Positions 10,433-22,679 are shown, counted from the stretch's first letter. The stretch is DNA of 64,000 nt from Sodiomyces alkalinus F11 (GCF_003711515.1 NW_021167081.1:1889170-1953169), one strand, 5' to 3'. Translations and numbers: made by a program. The notes: generated by a model not told the origin, from the sequence alone.

Positions 10433-11698
10433 ATGCACCTCAGTCCGCAAAATCGTCTTCTGCTCCTCCGCGTCTTCCGTCTCTTGTTGGCAATATGGCT
10501 GTTGGGCATCGTCTCGTTCTCCTCCGCCGCTCTCCAGGAGCCTTTGGTTACTAGTGCCAGTCCACAGCCAGTCTCTGTCGCAGTCTTCTCTTCTCTAGAA
10601 CGCCTGTCCCGTCTCGTGGACATCACCTACTGTGTCGGGAACACCGGCATGTGGAAGCCCTTCAAGTGTGCATCCCGCTGCAATGAATTCCCGACTCTCA
10701 CTCTTGAAACGACATGGCAAACGGGCATCCTCATGAGCGACAGCTGCGGGTTTATTGCCGTTGACCACGGCATACCCCGACCCGACGCCGGAGAAGGGAA
10801 TCACGATCCTTTGGCGGAGAAGGCTATCATAGTCGCCTTCCGTGGCACCTATAGCATTGCGAACACGATTATCGACCTCAGCACGATGCCGCAGCAATAT
10901 GTGCCCTACCCGTCTCCAGATGATGGCGGGGGTAAGCCACCGCGCAAGCCCTCTCATCGGTGCGATAATTGCACTGTCCACAGCGGCTTCCTAGCATCGT
11001 GGCGGCAGGCACGGGACGTCGTTCTTCCGGAGATGAAGGCCCTGCGTCAGAAATATCCGGGGTACCCCATCCGGCTCGTTGGACATAGCCTCGGCGGCGC
11101 GGTCGCCATGCTCGCAGCTCTCGAAATGCGAGTATCGCTCGGGTGGTGGGACACGGTCGTGACCACGTTTGGCGAGCCCAGAGTCGGAAACCAGGAGCTA
11201 TGCGACTACCTCGACGCCGTCTTTGAGCTGAGTGCCGCGGATGAAATAAACGCGGCCGAGAGAGAGTACCGCCGTGTCACGCACGCGGATGATCCCGTGC
11301 CATTGCTGCCGCCCGCCGAGTGGGGATACTCATCCCACGGAGGGGAATTCTTCATCAGCAAGAAAGACTTGCCGCCTTCAGTTGAAGATGTGCTCGTCTG
11401 CCGTGGTGACTATGATGAGAACTGCATCGCGCGGGATGAAGGTCGGGTCGTATCTGTCGCGGCAGACGACTCCACCGACGTCTTGCGCACCGGCGAAGGC
11501 CAGGACGCCGTGGCCGCAGAGCGCTTTAATTGGATCCCGGCTCGCTTCAGATTATGGCAATTGTTTTTCGCCCATCGCGACTATTTTTGGCGGCTCGGGT
11601 TATGCGTACCTGGGGGCGATCCAGCCAACTGGGGACGAGAAAAGGCCGAAGGCGGTGGCGGTGGCGGTGGTGAGGAAGCACACTCAGCTGAGCTATGA
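10433..11698 (+). CDS. Secreted class 3 (fungal-type) lipase
   Basis: Triacylglycerol lipase-like serine hydrolase, 421 residues and intronless. The ATG at 10433 is the in-frame start and gives a hydrophobic signal peptide (about residues 8-33, LLLLRVFRLLLAIWLLGIV). The region before the nucleophile contains IIVAFRGTYSIANTI, the class 3 strand with oxyanion-hole residues. The nucleophile elbow GHSLGG lies at residues 217-222 (Ser219). The expected Asp is in HADDPVP (D287) and the likely catalytic His is H381 in FFAHRDYFW. Cysteines suggest disulfides, and NCT is a possible glycosylation site. The C-terminus ends in a glycine run and an acidic tail, longer than in the Rhizomucor/Thermomyces enzymes. 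Extracellular lipid hydrolysis is inferred from the family. A feruloyl-esterase-like activity cannot be excluded. Confidence 0.92.
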   Translation: MHLSPQNRLLLLRVFRLLLAIWLLGIVSFSSAALQEPLVTSASPQPVSVAVFSSLERLSRLVDITYCVGNTGMWKPFKCASRCNEFPTLTLETTWQTGILMSDSCGFIAVDHGIPRPDAGEGNHDPLAEKAIIVAFRGTYSIANTIIDLSTMPQQYVPYPSPDDGGGKPPRKPSHRCDNCTVHSGFLASWRQARDVVLPEMKALRQKYPGYPIRLVGHSLGGAVAMLAALEMRVSLGWWDTVVTTFGEPRVGNQELCDYLDAVFELSAADEINAAEREYRRVTHADDPVPLLPPAEWGYSSHGGEFFISKKDLPPSVEDVLVCRGDYDENCIARDEGRVVSVAADDSTDVLRTGEGQDAVAAERFNWIPARFRLWQLFFAHRDYFWRLGLCVPGGDPANWGREKAEGGGGGGGEEAHSAEL

Positions 11699-11898
11699 TT
11701 AAATTGCAACGATTCAACGGATTTTTGCGAAATAACTGGACGAGACTGTGGCTACATGCCGTACCGAACTGAGGACGATAGGCGCGCGTTTTGGATTGTA
11801 TGATGAGATGATAATACGTGTAGAATCGGTAGCACAGCAGTTGCGGTGGTTCCTTCGATCAGACGCTTCTATCTGCGTTTCGTACTTCGTACCTATCC

Positions 11899-11919
11899 GT
11901 ACTCCGTGGTACGGAGTAC
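11899..11919. repeat. 9-bp-arm inverted repeat, GTACTCCGT/ACGGAGTAC
   Basis: Perfect 9-bp arms separated by GGT lie just upstream of the first copia element. The arm contains the dispersed TACGGAGTA 9-mer. It could be a terminator or a protein-binding site; function unknown. Confidence 0.7.
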
Positions 11920-11950
11920 CTTGCTTATTACCTATCTCGTGGGTGCCGTA

Positions 11951-12148
11951 TATATCGCACTTAAAACACGTGAGCCTGTTTTCTGTGTTTCTATTAGCTG
12001 GACTAGCCCTATATTCCTCGCGTGGAAAAGGGGTAGATATATTTAGAACACCCACACCTTCCTATTCTTCTTTCCTTTATACAACGAATATAATTATATA
12101 TCTATTAAATCTCTGCTCCGGCCGGATTACACGCCCGTTAATCTAATA
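11951..12148 (+). repeat. 5' LTR of Copia-1
   Basis: 198 bp, starting TATATCGCAC (the partner starts TGTATCGCAC) and ending TCTAATA (partner TCCAACA). The pair aligns without gaps. I count 11 differences, all C/T or G/A transitions at CpA/TpG positions. Confidence 0.95.
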
Positions 12149-12161
12149 GTTATAAGCCCGG
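12149..12161 (+). promoter_or_regulatory. Primer binding site, half-tRNA initiator-Met type
   Basis: GTTATAAGCCCGG directly follows the 5' LTR. With one RIP-type G-to-A change it matches GTTATGAGCCC, complementary to the anticodon loop of initiator tRNA-Met (GGGCTCATAAC). Drosophila copia uses the same internal half-tRNA priming. The same motif follows the other copia 5' LTR at 31,588. Confidence 0.75.
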
Positions 12162-12299
12162 GTAGTAGTATTTATTACTAGTAACTTTTAGCTAATCTAT
12201 TACCTATATATTATTTCTACCCGTTACGTGTGCTTCTATAGCTAATTAAGGAGTATCTACCCTACTCTCTCGCTTAGAAAAGCCCTTATTCGCTAAACC

Positions 12300-15200
12300 C
12301 CTACTATAAACTATATCTACGAAGCTTAAAGTTACCGCCGAAGCGCTTAGTATACCGCGACTAGAGTCTACTAGGTAATAGGCCGATTAGATCTTCTATA
12401 TTAAGTTATATACGTAGGGTATAAAGGTCTAGGCCTTACTCGACCCTAATAGGCCGGAGTAGCTAGACGACCGACCCGAGTACGTTATGTCTATATCTAT
12501 TAACTAGCTACGCGAAAAACACACCTAGGTTATTAACGGGGTGCCGACCCCTCCTACTATATCGAAACTAATTAAGCTCATTAAGCTAGAAGGCTATAAG
12601 GTCATGGTATATAATTAAAAGCTCGCCCGATCGATTAAGGCGCTTAATAAAGCTAATTACATACTTAAAGCGACTATTAAAACCTCTACCTATTAATAAG
12701 CCGTTAAGGAAGCTATTAAGAAGTACCCTAGCTACGAAGAGGGGAAATAAAACCGTTACTTCACGATACGATAAGTGATAAAAGAATTCAAGAAATACTT
12801 CGCTCCTAGCGCATTATTCTTAGCTAAGGAGGTTTATCGAGTATACGATAAGCACCTTTAGGATACCCGAAAAGCTAATACGAAGGTGGTAGTATAGTAT
12901 ACGGAGTGGAATACTCTTATCCGGCGCTATCGTTAGTATAAAGTTAACGACGTTAAGGGTTCTATAGCTATCCGTAACTTCCTTATCGTAGTTAGGTAGC
13001 GTTTTACCCCGGCTTAGGTAAAGGCTAAGTTCCACAAATTAATCCGTAAGGAGAATAAGGATAAAGTAATTAACGATATCCTAATATACGGCCGTGAATT
13101 TAACGCGATTATAAGCGCTCCTGGCCTTAATAGAACTAGGTACGGCGTTTACGCTACCCTAGGCGACCGCTCCGATAAAGACGACGATAGTAGTGGAAAA
13201 GGGAAGAAAGGTAAGGGTAAGGGGTATAAATACCCCTATAATAGGACCTATTCGTGGAAGCCGGAGCTCTATAATAGAGTAGAGTATACTCTTATAGGTA
13301 AATACGAGTAGTAGCTATCCGTGCAGATAAATAATAATTATATCGAATAAATCTGGAAAGAGCTATAGTAATAAAAGTAGAAAAGTCTACGAGAAACCCT
13401 ATTAAAGAAGGGATAGGGAAACGCCGGTAAGAGTAGCGATAAGGGTAATAGATACCCCTTAAAGGTTATTATAACTATCTTAGATCTAACCCTTATTTAC
13501 GATATAGGGAAAGTTCCCGGTATTTACGCGGCGTTACGATCTAGCGCTTACCCGCTTTTATATAGTACCCTTTTAGATAACTATAGCGCGATACACTTAG
13601 TTAATTTAATCGACCTACTTATTCCCGGATCTTTCGTCCTAATAGACGGTATTATTAAATCCGGTACTACGGAATTCCCTATTATCGGTAAAGGTAAACG
13701 GATCTTTAAGGGCCTTCTTAATAGACTATTAGGTGCTTTAAAAGTCGATTTAGAGCTTAACGACGTCGTCGTGGTGGAGGGATTTTATATAAATATTATC
13801 TCGGAAGCTCTATTATATAAGGTTAGGATCTAGTATTCGGGATATAACTACTTACTACGATACGGAATAGCAGATAAGAGCGTAGTTGTATTAAAGCTAT
13901 TATAACGCTTTAATATAACTATTCTTTAGTATAAGCTAATTTTATCCTGTTCTTCTTCTTACCCGTACGTTTAACTAATACTATAAGGCGTGATTCCCGT
14001 AAGCTACGATTATATCTATATACTAGTAGTAGCTATCGATCGACCGATAAGAGCGCCACTTCCGAAGCTATTTCGACTATCTCGAGATTCCCCTTATCCT
14101 TATATTAACGAAGAGAGGCTATAGTATCTAAGGGCCGGCCACCTAGGACTAGAAGCTCTCCGAGCACTAGTTCGTAACGCTCAGAATATACTAATATAAG
14201 GTATTAAGCGGATTAAGTATAAGACCTATACTTAAATATAGGTTTATTAGGTTATATTTTATTGACTATTAGATTACCGCTCGCCTAGGCCATTCTAGTG
14301 TATTTATTAGGATTTACAGGAATTACCAGAGAGTTATAACAGTATATATTATCTCCTTATTATTAAGAAGGAGTATAGTGGTTCGATTTATATATTACCT
14401 TTAGCGTCGAAAAACAGCGTTACGGTCTATAACGCCCTCGAAGCGTTCGAAAGATAGGTTACGCGTTAGTTTAATCTATACGTCTATAAGATACGTAGTG
14501 ATAATAAGCCTTTAATTGTGTATATAGCAGGGGATTCGCGGACCTAGCTATAGGCGAGTATAAAAGGTATCGATATAAAGATCGCGCCTTTATATACCTA
14601 TAAACCGAATAATACTATTAAGAGGGCAGGATAAGCTATCGTTATAAAGTCTAACGCTATACTAAACGGCGTATATCTTCTAGGTTTTATATAGCCGGAG
14701 AGTATAAGAGCGGTAGCGTAACTTTATAATATAAGTCTACCGTAGCGCTTAGGTTAGAAGTCTCCTATTAAGGTATTAGACTTATAGTTTAAAAAGCACG
14801 CGCCGCTTAAGATAAAAGAGTATTCTGCTAACCTACGGCTAGATTAGAGTAGTATTTATATCTACGGTTACCGCGCCTATCCCTTAAATAGGAATAGGGA
14901 GGCTAGAAGGGAGAGAAAGATATAGAAGATTTAACCGAGGGGCTATATTAGGTATCTTATAGGATACGTTACCTATAATATCTATAGGATATAGATCCCG
15001 TAGCTTTAGAAGGTTATAACGACGCGTAATATGTAGTTTAATAAGCGGTTGTTTTATAACTCGAAGCTCGAAGAAGTAGAGTAAATTACGGAGGCGGAGG
15101 CGAGGAATTAGTTTATAACCTATAAAGACTACGAAGATAAGGATACCGAATTTATCCTATAAGCAAAACCGCTCGCCGGTCTATCTAATAGCGTACCTTC

Positions 15201-17530
15201 TAAAGATTAAGTAGAGTCTACGGGTTTAGACTTAGGGGTAGGAGTAGCTAGTACTATTCTAAAGGCGCCGGAACTACTAAATACCGATATAACTATTAAC
15301 GGCCACGACGGGCTACCCGAACCGCCCGCGCTAATAGGACTCTAAACCCCACGTGCTATACCTAATCCGCCGAGCCGGAATAACCAGGACTAAGGCGCCG
15401 GGCCGTAGCTATAGTAGGAGGAACTCTTAATTAAACCCTCTTCTATATAGACTATGGCACCCGAAGGAGATACTGCTATTAATACGCTAAAGCTATATAT
15501 ACTAGATCTTAATATAGATTATCCAGAGTACTAAGGAGGAGCGAGGAGTACGTAGACTAAGGTATAAGAACTAGCTACTCCTAATCTGGGTCACGGTATT
15601 AACTAGCCCTTAACGTCTAGATCTCGAGCTAATATTAACTCTAAGGTAACCACGCACTAATATAAGCGGAGTATATAGGTTAAGAATATAATAAGGGTTA
15701 ACGCCCGAATTATAGATCGATATACTTAGGGGAAGACTATTCGGATTAATCCACGGATATACGTAGTAGAGCCAGAAGTGCCCTTAATGTAAACGTTCTT
15801 CCTGTCTAATTAATAAGAAGTGCGCGACGATAAGATATAAGGGCTCCTATCCTTTTACTTAGTGATATTCGGAGTAGCCGATATAAAAACAAAAGTTTAT
15901 TCGAAAGCTATAGAGGATTCGACACCAAAATCCTTACTCGACGATAGGGTTTATCGCGACCACCTAAAGGCTATACTAAGGTATTAGAGAGAGCTTTATA
16001 ACCACCCTATACGCGACTATTTTAAGGAAACGGCGTAGAAAGAGGTTAATAAGCTTATTAAGAAACGTATATAGAGGGAAATTAATAGCGTAGCGGCGAA
16101 GTCTAAGCCTCTTCTACTTAAATAGGTATTCATCTATAAGTTTAACTAAGGCGGGTATCTTAAGAGATATAAGGTAAGGCTATATATCCGAGGGGATCTC
16201 TAGGAAAGCTTAACGATTAAGGGAACCTACGTAGTAACGCTCGCTATAAGGTTTTTTCATATTATTATAGCTTTAGCCGCTTAATTTAACCTAGAGATTA
16301 AGTAACTGGATATCGTTAACGCCTTTATTAATGCCGAGAGGAATAGAATAGGAACGCCCGTTATATATAAGCTTCTAGATAGGTTTAAGCAGCTAGATAA
16401 GTGCTTAGAGCTAGATAAAGTATTCTACGGCTTACGAGATTTACCTCGATTATAGTTCTAGATCTTTATAGCGACGTTATCGGATCTAGGGATAAAGGCT
16501 AGTAAAGAAGAGCTATACCTATTCTATATAGTAGCTCGAGATACGTTTATTATCTTTTTTATAGATGATATCCTCGTTTTATTTCATAAGAATACGGCTA
16601 TAAACGCCCTTAGGATTATTAACGGTATTAGAAAGAGGTTCGAAGTGTTAGAAAAAAGTAACGTAGAATAATTCCTAGGGATTAAGATTACGCGAGATCG
16701 CCCCCGGCGTAAGGTTCTACTTAGTCACGACTTATATATTAAGAAGATCGTAGCTAGATTTAATTTAGATACTACTAATATATACCTGGCGATACTAGTT
16801 CCTATTATAGAATACCGGAAGAGAGAAGACGAGGCCACGGCTTAAGAGGTTAAATCATACTAGGAAAAGGTCGGATTATTACTATATATAGTAGTTATAA
16901 TACGTCCTAATATAGCCTTTACGGTATCTATTCTTTCCCGCTTTCTTAGAAACCCCTCCCCGGAGTATTATAAGGCAGCGGACTAAGCTATCCATTACTT
17001 ATATATAACTAGGGACCTCTCGATTTAGTACGGATCGAGTACTAATGTATAGGCTATAGTAATCGCGAGCAACGCCTCTTTTACTAATAATATCGATACA
17101 CGACGATCTTCCTAAGGCTATCTTATTAGCCTATTTAAAGGTCTAGTGGTGTGGAAAGTAATAAGGTAAGTAACCGTTATTACGTTTATAACCGAAGTAG
17201 AGCTGCTCGCTCTAGAGTAAGTCGCGAAGGAAATAATTGGATTAAAGCACTTATTCGTAGAGATACGCTTTAACCTCGAATCCCCTTAGAATATTAATTA
17301 CGATAACACTTAAATAATTAGGCTTATAGTGGATAACGGCTATAGGATCGAAACCCGGCTTAGATATATAGATATTTAACGCTTATAGGTTTAACAGGAA
17401 AACGGTAAAGGGACCTTTAGGGTGGTTTATTTAGCTACGAGCCTTATACCGGTAGACGGATTAACGAAGGTATTCCCACGATAAAAGTTCGAGAGCTTCC
17501 GCGTATATCTTAATATAATAAGTGCACGGA
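12300..17530 (+). pseudogene. Degenerate copia gag-pol of Copia-1
   Basis: The coding region is recognisable only by short fragments in one main frame, broken by many TAA/TAG codons where CAA, CAG or TGG would be expected. Domains in order are gag with a Lys/Gly-rich tail (to about 13,320), a protease region, integrase (about 14,250-15,000), RT (about 16,100-16,800) and RNase H (about 17,030-17,330). The limits are approximate. Confidence 0.85.
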
Positions 17531-17849
17531 GGGGGTAGACTAGAGAAGTTAAAGTTAAAAATTAAGCGCCGGAGGCGCACTGCGCGCCGGCGGAATAGTA
17601 AAATTAGGGTAAAAGCAAAAGTAGTATCTCTTTATAGTACTAGCCCTAACACTTAAGCTAAAAAACTAAAACCCTGTACCCTAAAAGTAAAACTCGGAAT
17701 ACTACTAGCCGGCGAATATAAAAGCTATTACTATACTCTATTAGGAGTAACCGGCGCGAAAACTATACCGCTACCCGAGTCACCACTACCACCCGCGCTA
17801 TTCTTAACGACCGGCGCGATAACCTCCCCTTAAGGGGCTCCGGAGAACA

Positions 17850-18770
17850 CGACGGGAGTAATATTTTACTATTACTGTTACTACTAAAGCTAGTCGCCGA
17901 GGCGATAAGCTACTACCTCCTCCACTAAACTTTCGAAATAAGCCGAGAAACTAGGCTTAGTTAAGCCCTCCTCGCCAGGGCCCGCCATGTATTTAAGCTC
18001 CTTTTTATTAAAAAAGCGCTTAGTATTATCCTCCTCTAGGTATTTAACCTGCTACTTAATATACTGCTTTAACTTAGCTAAAAACTACGCCGGAAATATT
18101 AGCCGGAGCACTCGAGTTAAGGAATAAAACGATAAAAACGCACCTTATAGTCCTTATTAGTAGATCCTGCTCTAATCTTACGAATAGACACTATATTAAC
18201 TAGTATCTTAATAAAAGAAAGTATACTAATATAACTAGGATCGGTTATTAGTAAATAGAATCGTACCGGAGCACGGATCCTTAATCCGGATTTAAACCGG
18301 AGCTTTTATCCACGGTCGTAAATCTCGATAACTAAGGGGTGGAAACTTATATCTAGGAGTATATATAGTTACCGTTATAACACTTACGGTAACTGTTTAA
18401 GCGCCTTTCGACGGTGACGTAATAGTTTTACGAGCTTTATTTACCCGAATAAATACCTTTTACGTATTATATATAAGGAGGATTAAAGGGGACCGGTATA
18501 AAATTTAGATCGGGGGCCTTAATCGATTTCTTAGTAGGCTTTTTAGGAGTCTACTAAACTAGTAGTAACCGGAGCCTTACGGCTATAAACAAAAGTATAA
18601 AGCTAAGGGACTAAAGTACTTATATTAGGCTTTTTACCGGGGGTCTTAGTTATACCGGAAGGCTTAGTTAGACTAGTACTAGCGACCTTAGCACTGGACG
18701 CACCGGTTAAGGGGGCCTAAATAAGCACTATTAGCACCTATATTAAGAATCAGAGCTCCGGTAACTTACT
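17850..18770 (-). pseudogene. Antisense ORF remnant between RNase H and 3' LTR of Copia-1
   Basis: About 1.5 kb separates the end of pol from the 3' LTR, more than copia elements usually have. The minus strand of this stretch reads as a broken coding frame: a Ser/Thr/Lys-rich N-terminal part (fragment LTGASSAKVASTSLTKPSG near 18,700), then fragments such as LKYMAGPGEEG and KYLEEDNTKRFF near 17,990-18,060. Interruptions are mostly TAG/TAA, as expected if Gln or Trp codons were hit by RIP. I do not recognise the protein. Confidence 0.55.
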
Positions 18771-19089
18771 ATAGCATGTTTAAGGGACGAAGAGTGGCTA
18801 TTTAAGGAGGGAAGAGAAGAAAAAAAAGTCCGAAAATTAGGCGAGGCATAAAATCCACGAAAAATCGTTAAAAAATAGAATCGTAGTTATAAGAGGGAAA
18901 AGAAGGCTATAAAGAGCCTGAAAACCCTTTTATTTATATCCGGCACCTCCCTTATCTACTAATTACTTTAAATAGCACTTTCCTTTATTATTTACTACTA
19001 TTATTATTATTCTTTCTTATTTTATAGCTTCCTTACCTGCCTTTTAACTCGACTTTAAAGGATATATAACTTTTATAGTAATTAAGGGG

Positions 19090-19287
19090 TGTATCGCACT
19101 TAAAACACGTGAGCCTGTTTTCTGTGTTTCTATTAGCTGGACTAGCCCTATATTCCTCGCGTGGAAAAGGGGTAGATATATTTAGAATACCCACACCTTC
19201 CTATTCTTCTTTCCTTTATGTAACGAATACAATCATATATCTATTGAATCTCTGCTCCGGCCGGATCACACGCCCGTCAATCCAACA
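19090..19287 (+). repeat. 3' LTR of Copia-1
   Basis: 198 bp, TGTATCGCAC to TCCAACA, preceded by the purine tract ATTAAGGGG (19,081-19,089). Its distal half keeps CpA/TpG sites that are mutated in the 5' copy. Confidence 0.95.
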
Positions 19288-21184
19288 GCATACGCAGGAC
19301 CACCCAACTACTTTTACGGATGACAATGCGCCACATTGTGGACTCGCCGTGGGTTCACCACGGATAAGCAAGCCCGGAATTCGAATTAAGAATATCTAGC
19401 TCATCAACAAGCCGAAAACGGTCGGAGAGGCCTTATTTTATACATCATCAGGGCTGACACTGAAGTACGAAGTAGGTACGATGACGATGAGATAGGCCGC
19501 CACCCCGGAGACCTCGGACATGTGGGGCTGATTCGTCACGTGAAGTATGACGAGGGAAGCCAAGCAGAAAACTTTTGTCCCCTCTCCTCAACCTGGGACC
19601 AGAAAAGAACAAATGAATATGGTGAGAGAGACTATTATGAGTACTTCACAGAGAAACTCACAGCAAACAAGGAATGGCTAAAATACCAAAACTACCTACT
19701 TCGTGCAGGGAAATGTGCGAATAACGGGGTACTTCGATATCCGCACTACGTGCGGACTATATAAGGTAATCATGTGACCCGGACAGTCCCACCCACGCCA
19801 TCTTCTTAGTGAGGCGGTCTGGCTTGAAGTGGACATTGGCAGTGGCAAGCAAAGCCCCTCCCCTCCACCGAGGTGGAAAGACATCAGAATACTTCATAAT
19901 TACTTCTTGGACACGACCACTTGGGCAAGGCCTAGGTAATACTTCGTACATTCAAGGCAGGCATTTATGTTTGTGTACTCTTAAAACGACTCAGAGCGTA
20001 TAAGTACCTACCTAGGTACCTTAGGACTTAGGTAGTGACCATGATAAACTCTAATGACTTCCCCTCCCTTAATAAGAGAATGAACATGCTTGGGGGTTCC
20101 CTTTCTTGCTGGTTCTGCCGGCAGCGTGTGGTGTGTTGGCAAATTGGTCATCTCAAACTGAACGGTCTGGCCCCTGTGCCCTGTCCCGCGCTTAGGTCTC
20201 TCTGGTCAATCTCTTATTATTCGTAGATGCTCAGGTGCCCTTGCCGGCGGAGCCAGCACAGGCCCCAGAATGACGGCGTGGGAGGAGCCCCCAACACCGC
20301 TGCCCAGCACCCAGTCCCAGTCCCGGGCGCCGGTCTCCCCGGGCCTCGCGACCCCACCTCATATCCCATTTCCCCCACTCTCTCCCCTCTCCTTGGTCCT
20401 TCAGACGTTCTCTTTGGGTAGTACCTTGGTAGTCATTACGAGGTACCTACAAAGAGACCTCTACTTCGTATCCGTACGGAGTGAAGAGATAGCAGGGAGA
20501 AGGTAATAATACACCGTATCCGTACTTCGTACTTTTTTACATTAGTATCGTAATAAGCTACTTTGTAGAGTATTATTGTTTCTTAGCACTGACTGGGGAC
20601 CAGTGCGCGATTACCCTCAGACCAGACCGGGTGGTGCACTGCCAAAATAAACCCGTCTAGAGCAAGCCCCTATTATAATATGAGGAGAGATGTTGTGCTG
20701 GGTGCTGGGTGCTGGGTGCTGGGCCAAAGAAGCCGAAAGAAGGAAAGAAGGAAAGAACGAACGAGCAACCCGATAACCCATAATTCTTCACCAACGCGTG
20801 CAACTTCCCTCTTATTTTTGTTTAGTGACTTCCACCCACGACCCCTCCCCTCCTAAAAACCCTGTACTTTCCCTTCCGTCACACATGCCCCGACTTTTTA
20901 CTGCCTCGACCACTCTGACCAGCGCTACTGCACCTGATTGCCCTTTTCTGCCTCACCCTTCTTTCTTTCCTCCACCCACCCGCGCAAGTTTTCCTCATTT
21001 CTTTTTCCCCGAACAAAACACCACTATCGCCATCACTTTCACAACTTCACTCCACTTCCCAACAACCGTAAAATCTTGACCTGACACACCAACACTCCGT
21101 GTTACCGACAGTGTCCATATTCTCAACCCCCTTTCCGAACGTCAACACTTGTCCCGCACTTTCATTTCCATAGCCAAGCCGAAC
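19288..21184. promoter_or_regulatory. 1.9-kb intergenic region upstream of the 14-3-3 gene
   Basis: Not RIP-mutated. No gene recognised. It holds four of the eight TACTTCGTA/TACGAAGTA 9-mers of the window (19,466, 19,940, 20,462, 20,523), a CTGGGTG triplet repeat near 20,697-20,720, and a long pyrimidine-rich leader (about 20,800-21,180) just before the start codon, typical of strongly expressed fungal genes. Confidence 0.55.
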
Positions 21185-22619
21185 ATGTCTAACGACGTAA
21201 GTTCCAGCCACATGAACTTTTCCCCGTGTTTTTGCTCTGTTTTTTTTTGTTACCTGATCAGGCTCTTCGCGCCTGCTTCCTCTCGTCGTGATGCCTTCTA
21301 CTCCCCTCACCTGTATCATGCGCATATGGGCTTTCTGCGAACGCCTTATACATCCACTCCGCCATCTTCCCCAACCCCTCGATTTCGAACGTCTTGTACT
21401 CCCTGAATTCTATCCTTTAGCCCCGTCCCTTGGCTAATTCTGCCTGGAGGGGAGGCTTTATTCTATTGGAACGATCGCTTTGAACGATGTGTGCTGACAT
21501 TTACCCCTCCTCCAGCGCGAGAGGTTTGCTGCGATTTGCCTGCCCCTTACACCTATCGTCTAGGTCCCCACCCCTCGTCCGACGCGCTACTGACCTTGGG
21601 TTTTTTTACACACGTAATAGCAAGACTTTCCTCGCTCGCCTCTGCGAGCAGGCCGAGCGCTACGATGAAATGGTCGGCTACATGAAGGAGGTCGCCAAGC
21701 TGGGCGGTGAGCTCACCGTCGACGAGCGTAACCTCCTCAGCGTCGCCTACAAGAACGTCGTCGGTACTCGTCGTGCTTCGTGGCGCATCATCTCCTCCAT
21801 TGAGCAGAAGGAGGAGAGCAAGGGCTCGGAGAAGCACGTCACCATCATCCGCGAATACCGCTCCAAGATCGAGACGGAGCTCGAGCAGGTCTGCCAGGAT
21901 GTTCTTGACGTCCTCGATGAGAGCCTGATCCCCAACGCCCAGACCGGCGAGTCCAAGGTCTTCTATCACAAGATGTATGTGTCCTTCATATCGACTCGCT
22001 CTTTGCTTGTCATTCCCCCTTCTGTCCTTTCTTTTACTATATATACTTGGTTGTACAAGCCCGCTGACCCTCTTTTTTTTCTTGCCGTGCTGTAGGAAGG
22101 GAGATTATCACCGCTACCTGGCCGAGTTTGCCTCCGGTGAGAAGCGCAAGAATGCCGCTACTTCGGCTCACGAGGCGTACAAGGTACGCCATCTACATGG
22201 ATCAATTGATGATGTAGGAACTGGTTTGACTGACTCGGCCTTTTTTCTCTCACTCGCAGAGCGCTACCGACGTTGCCCAGACTGAGCTGACGCCCACTCA
22301 CCCCATCCGCCTTGGCCTGGCCCTCAACTTCTCCGTCTTCTACTACGAGATTCTCAACTCGCCCGACCGTGCTTGCCACCTCGCCAAGCAGGCTTTCGAT
22401 GATGCCATCGCCGAGCTTGACTCTTTGTCCGAGGAGTCTTACCGCGACAGCACGCTCATCATGCAGCTGCTCCGCGATAACCTTACTCTCTGGACCTCGT
22501 CCGACTCCGGCGAGCCTGAGGGTGCTGCTGCCGCCGGTCAACCCGAGGCGGAAAAGAAGGAGGAGGAACCCAAGGCCGAGGAGCCTAAGGCTGAGGAACA
22601 ACCCGCTGCTGCCTCCTAA
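21185..22619 (+). CDS. 14-3-3 family phosphoserine/threonine-binding protein
   Basis: Dimeric adaptor that binds phosphorylated client proteins. The model 21185..21196, 21516..21523, 21621..21974, 22096..22183, 22260..22619 gives 273 residues. The second exon is only 8 nt (CGCGAGAG), flanked by CCAG and GTTTGC. With it the N-terminus reads [20 protein letters not shown], the expected family start; without it the frame does not join. Recognisable segments are [14 protein letters not shown], the signature [32 protein letters not shown], and the C-terminal family block [20 protein letters not shown] with [13 protein letters not shown] sequence. The tail is rich in Glu/Ala/Lys/Pro, as in fungal BMH-type proteins. 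The other introns have GTATGT..TGTAG and GTACGC..GCAG ends. Family certain; the microexon is strongly supported by phase and signature. Confidence 0.95.
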
Positions 22620-22652
22620 GTCGCTGGTGTGACGATTGCTTGATATCACAAA

Positions 22653-22679
22653 CCCCCCCCGCCCCCCCCCTTTTTTTTT
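22653..22679. repeat. Poly-C/poly-T tract in 14-3-3 3' UTR
   Basis: Eight C, one G, nine C and nine T in a row, about 35 bp after the stop codon. Homopolymer lengths here are prone to sequencing error. Confidence 0.8.

Larger units (their letters stand above)
11951..19287 (+). mobile_element. Ty1/copia LTR retrotransposon, RIP-inactivated (Copia-1)
   Basis: A 7.3-kb element bounded by 198-bp direct LTRs. The order gag, protease, integrase, RT, RNase H on the + strand is the copia order. Traces include a basic Gly/Lys-rich gag end near 13,190-13,230, an integrase-like RLGHSSVF at about 14,280, an RT-like LDIVNAFINA at about 16,310, the RT core IDDIL at 16,561-16,575 and an RNase H-like DTRRSS at about 17,100. 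Stops (TAA/TAG) interrupt every frame. CpA and TpG are nearly absent inside, as expected from RIP. No convincing target-site duplication: the 5 bp before is CCGTA and the 5 bp after is GCATA. The element cannot encode its own proteins. Confidence 0.93.

Noticed and set aside
22653..22679. Poly-C/T run as a functional 3' element
   Set aside because: Simple homopolymer, possibly with sequencing length error.
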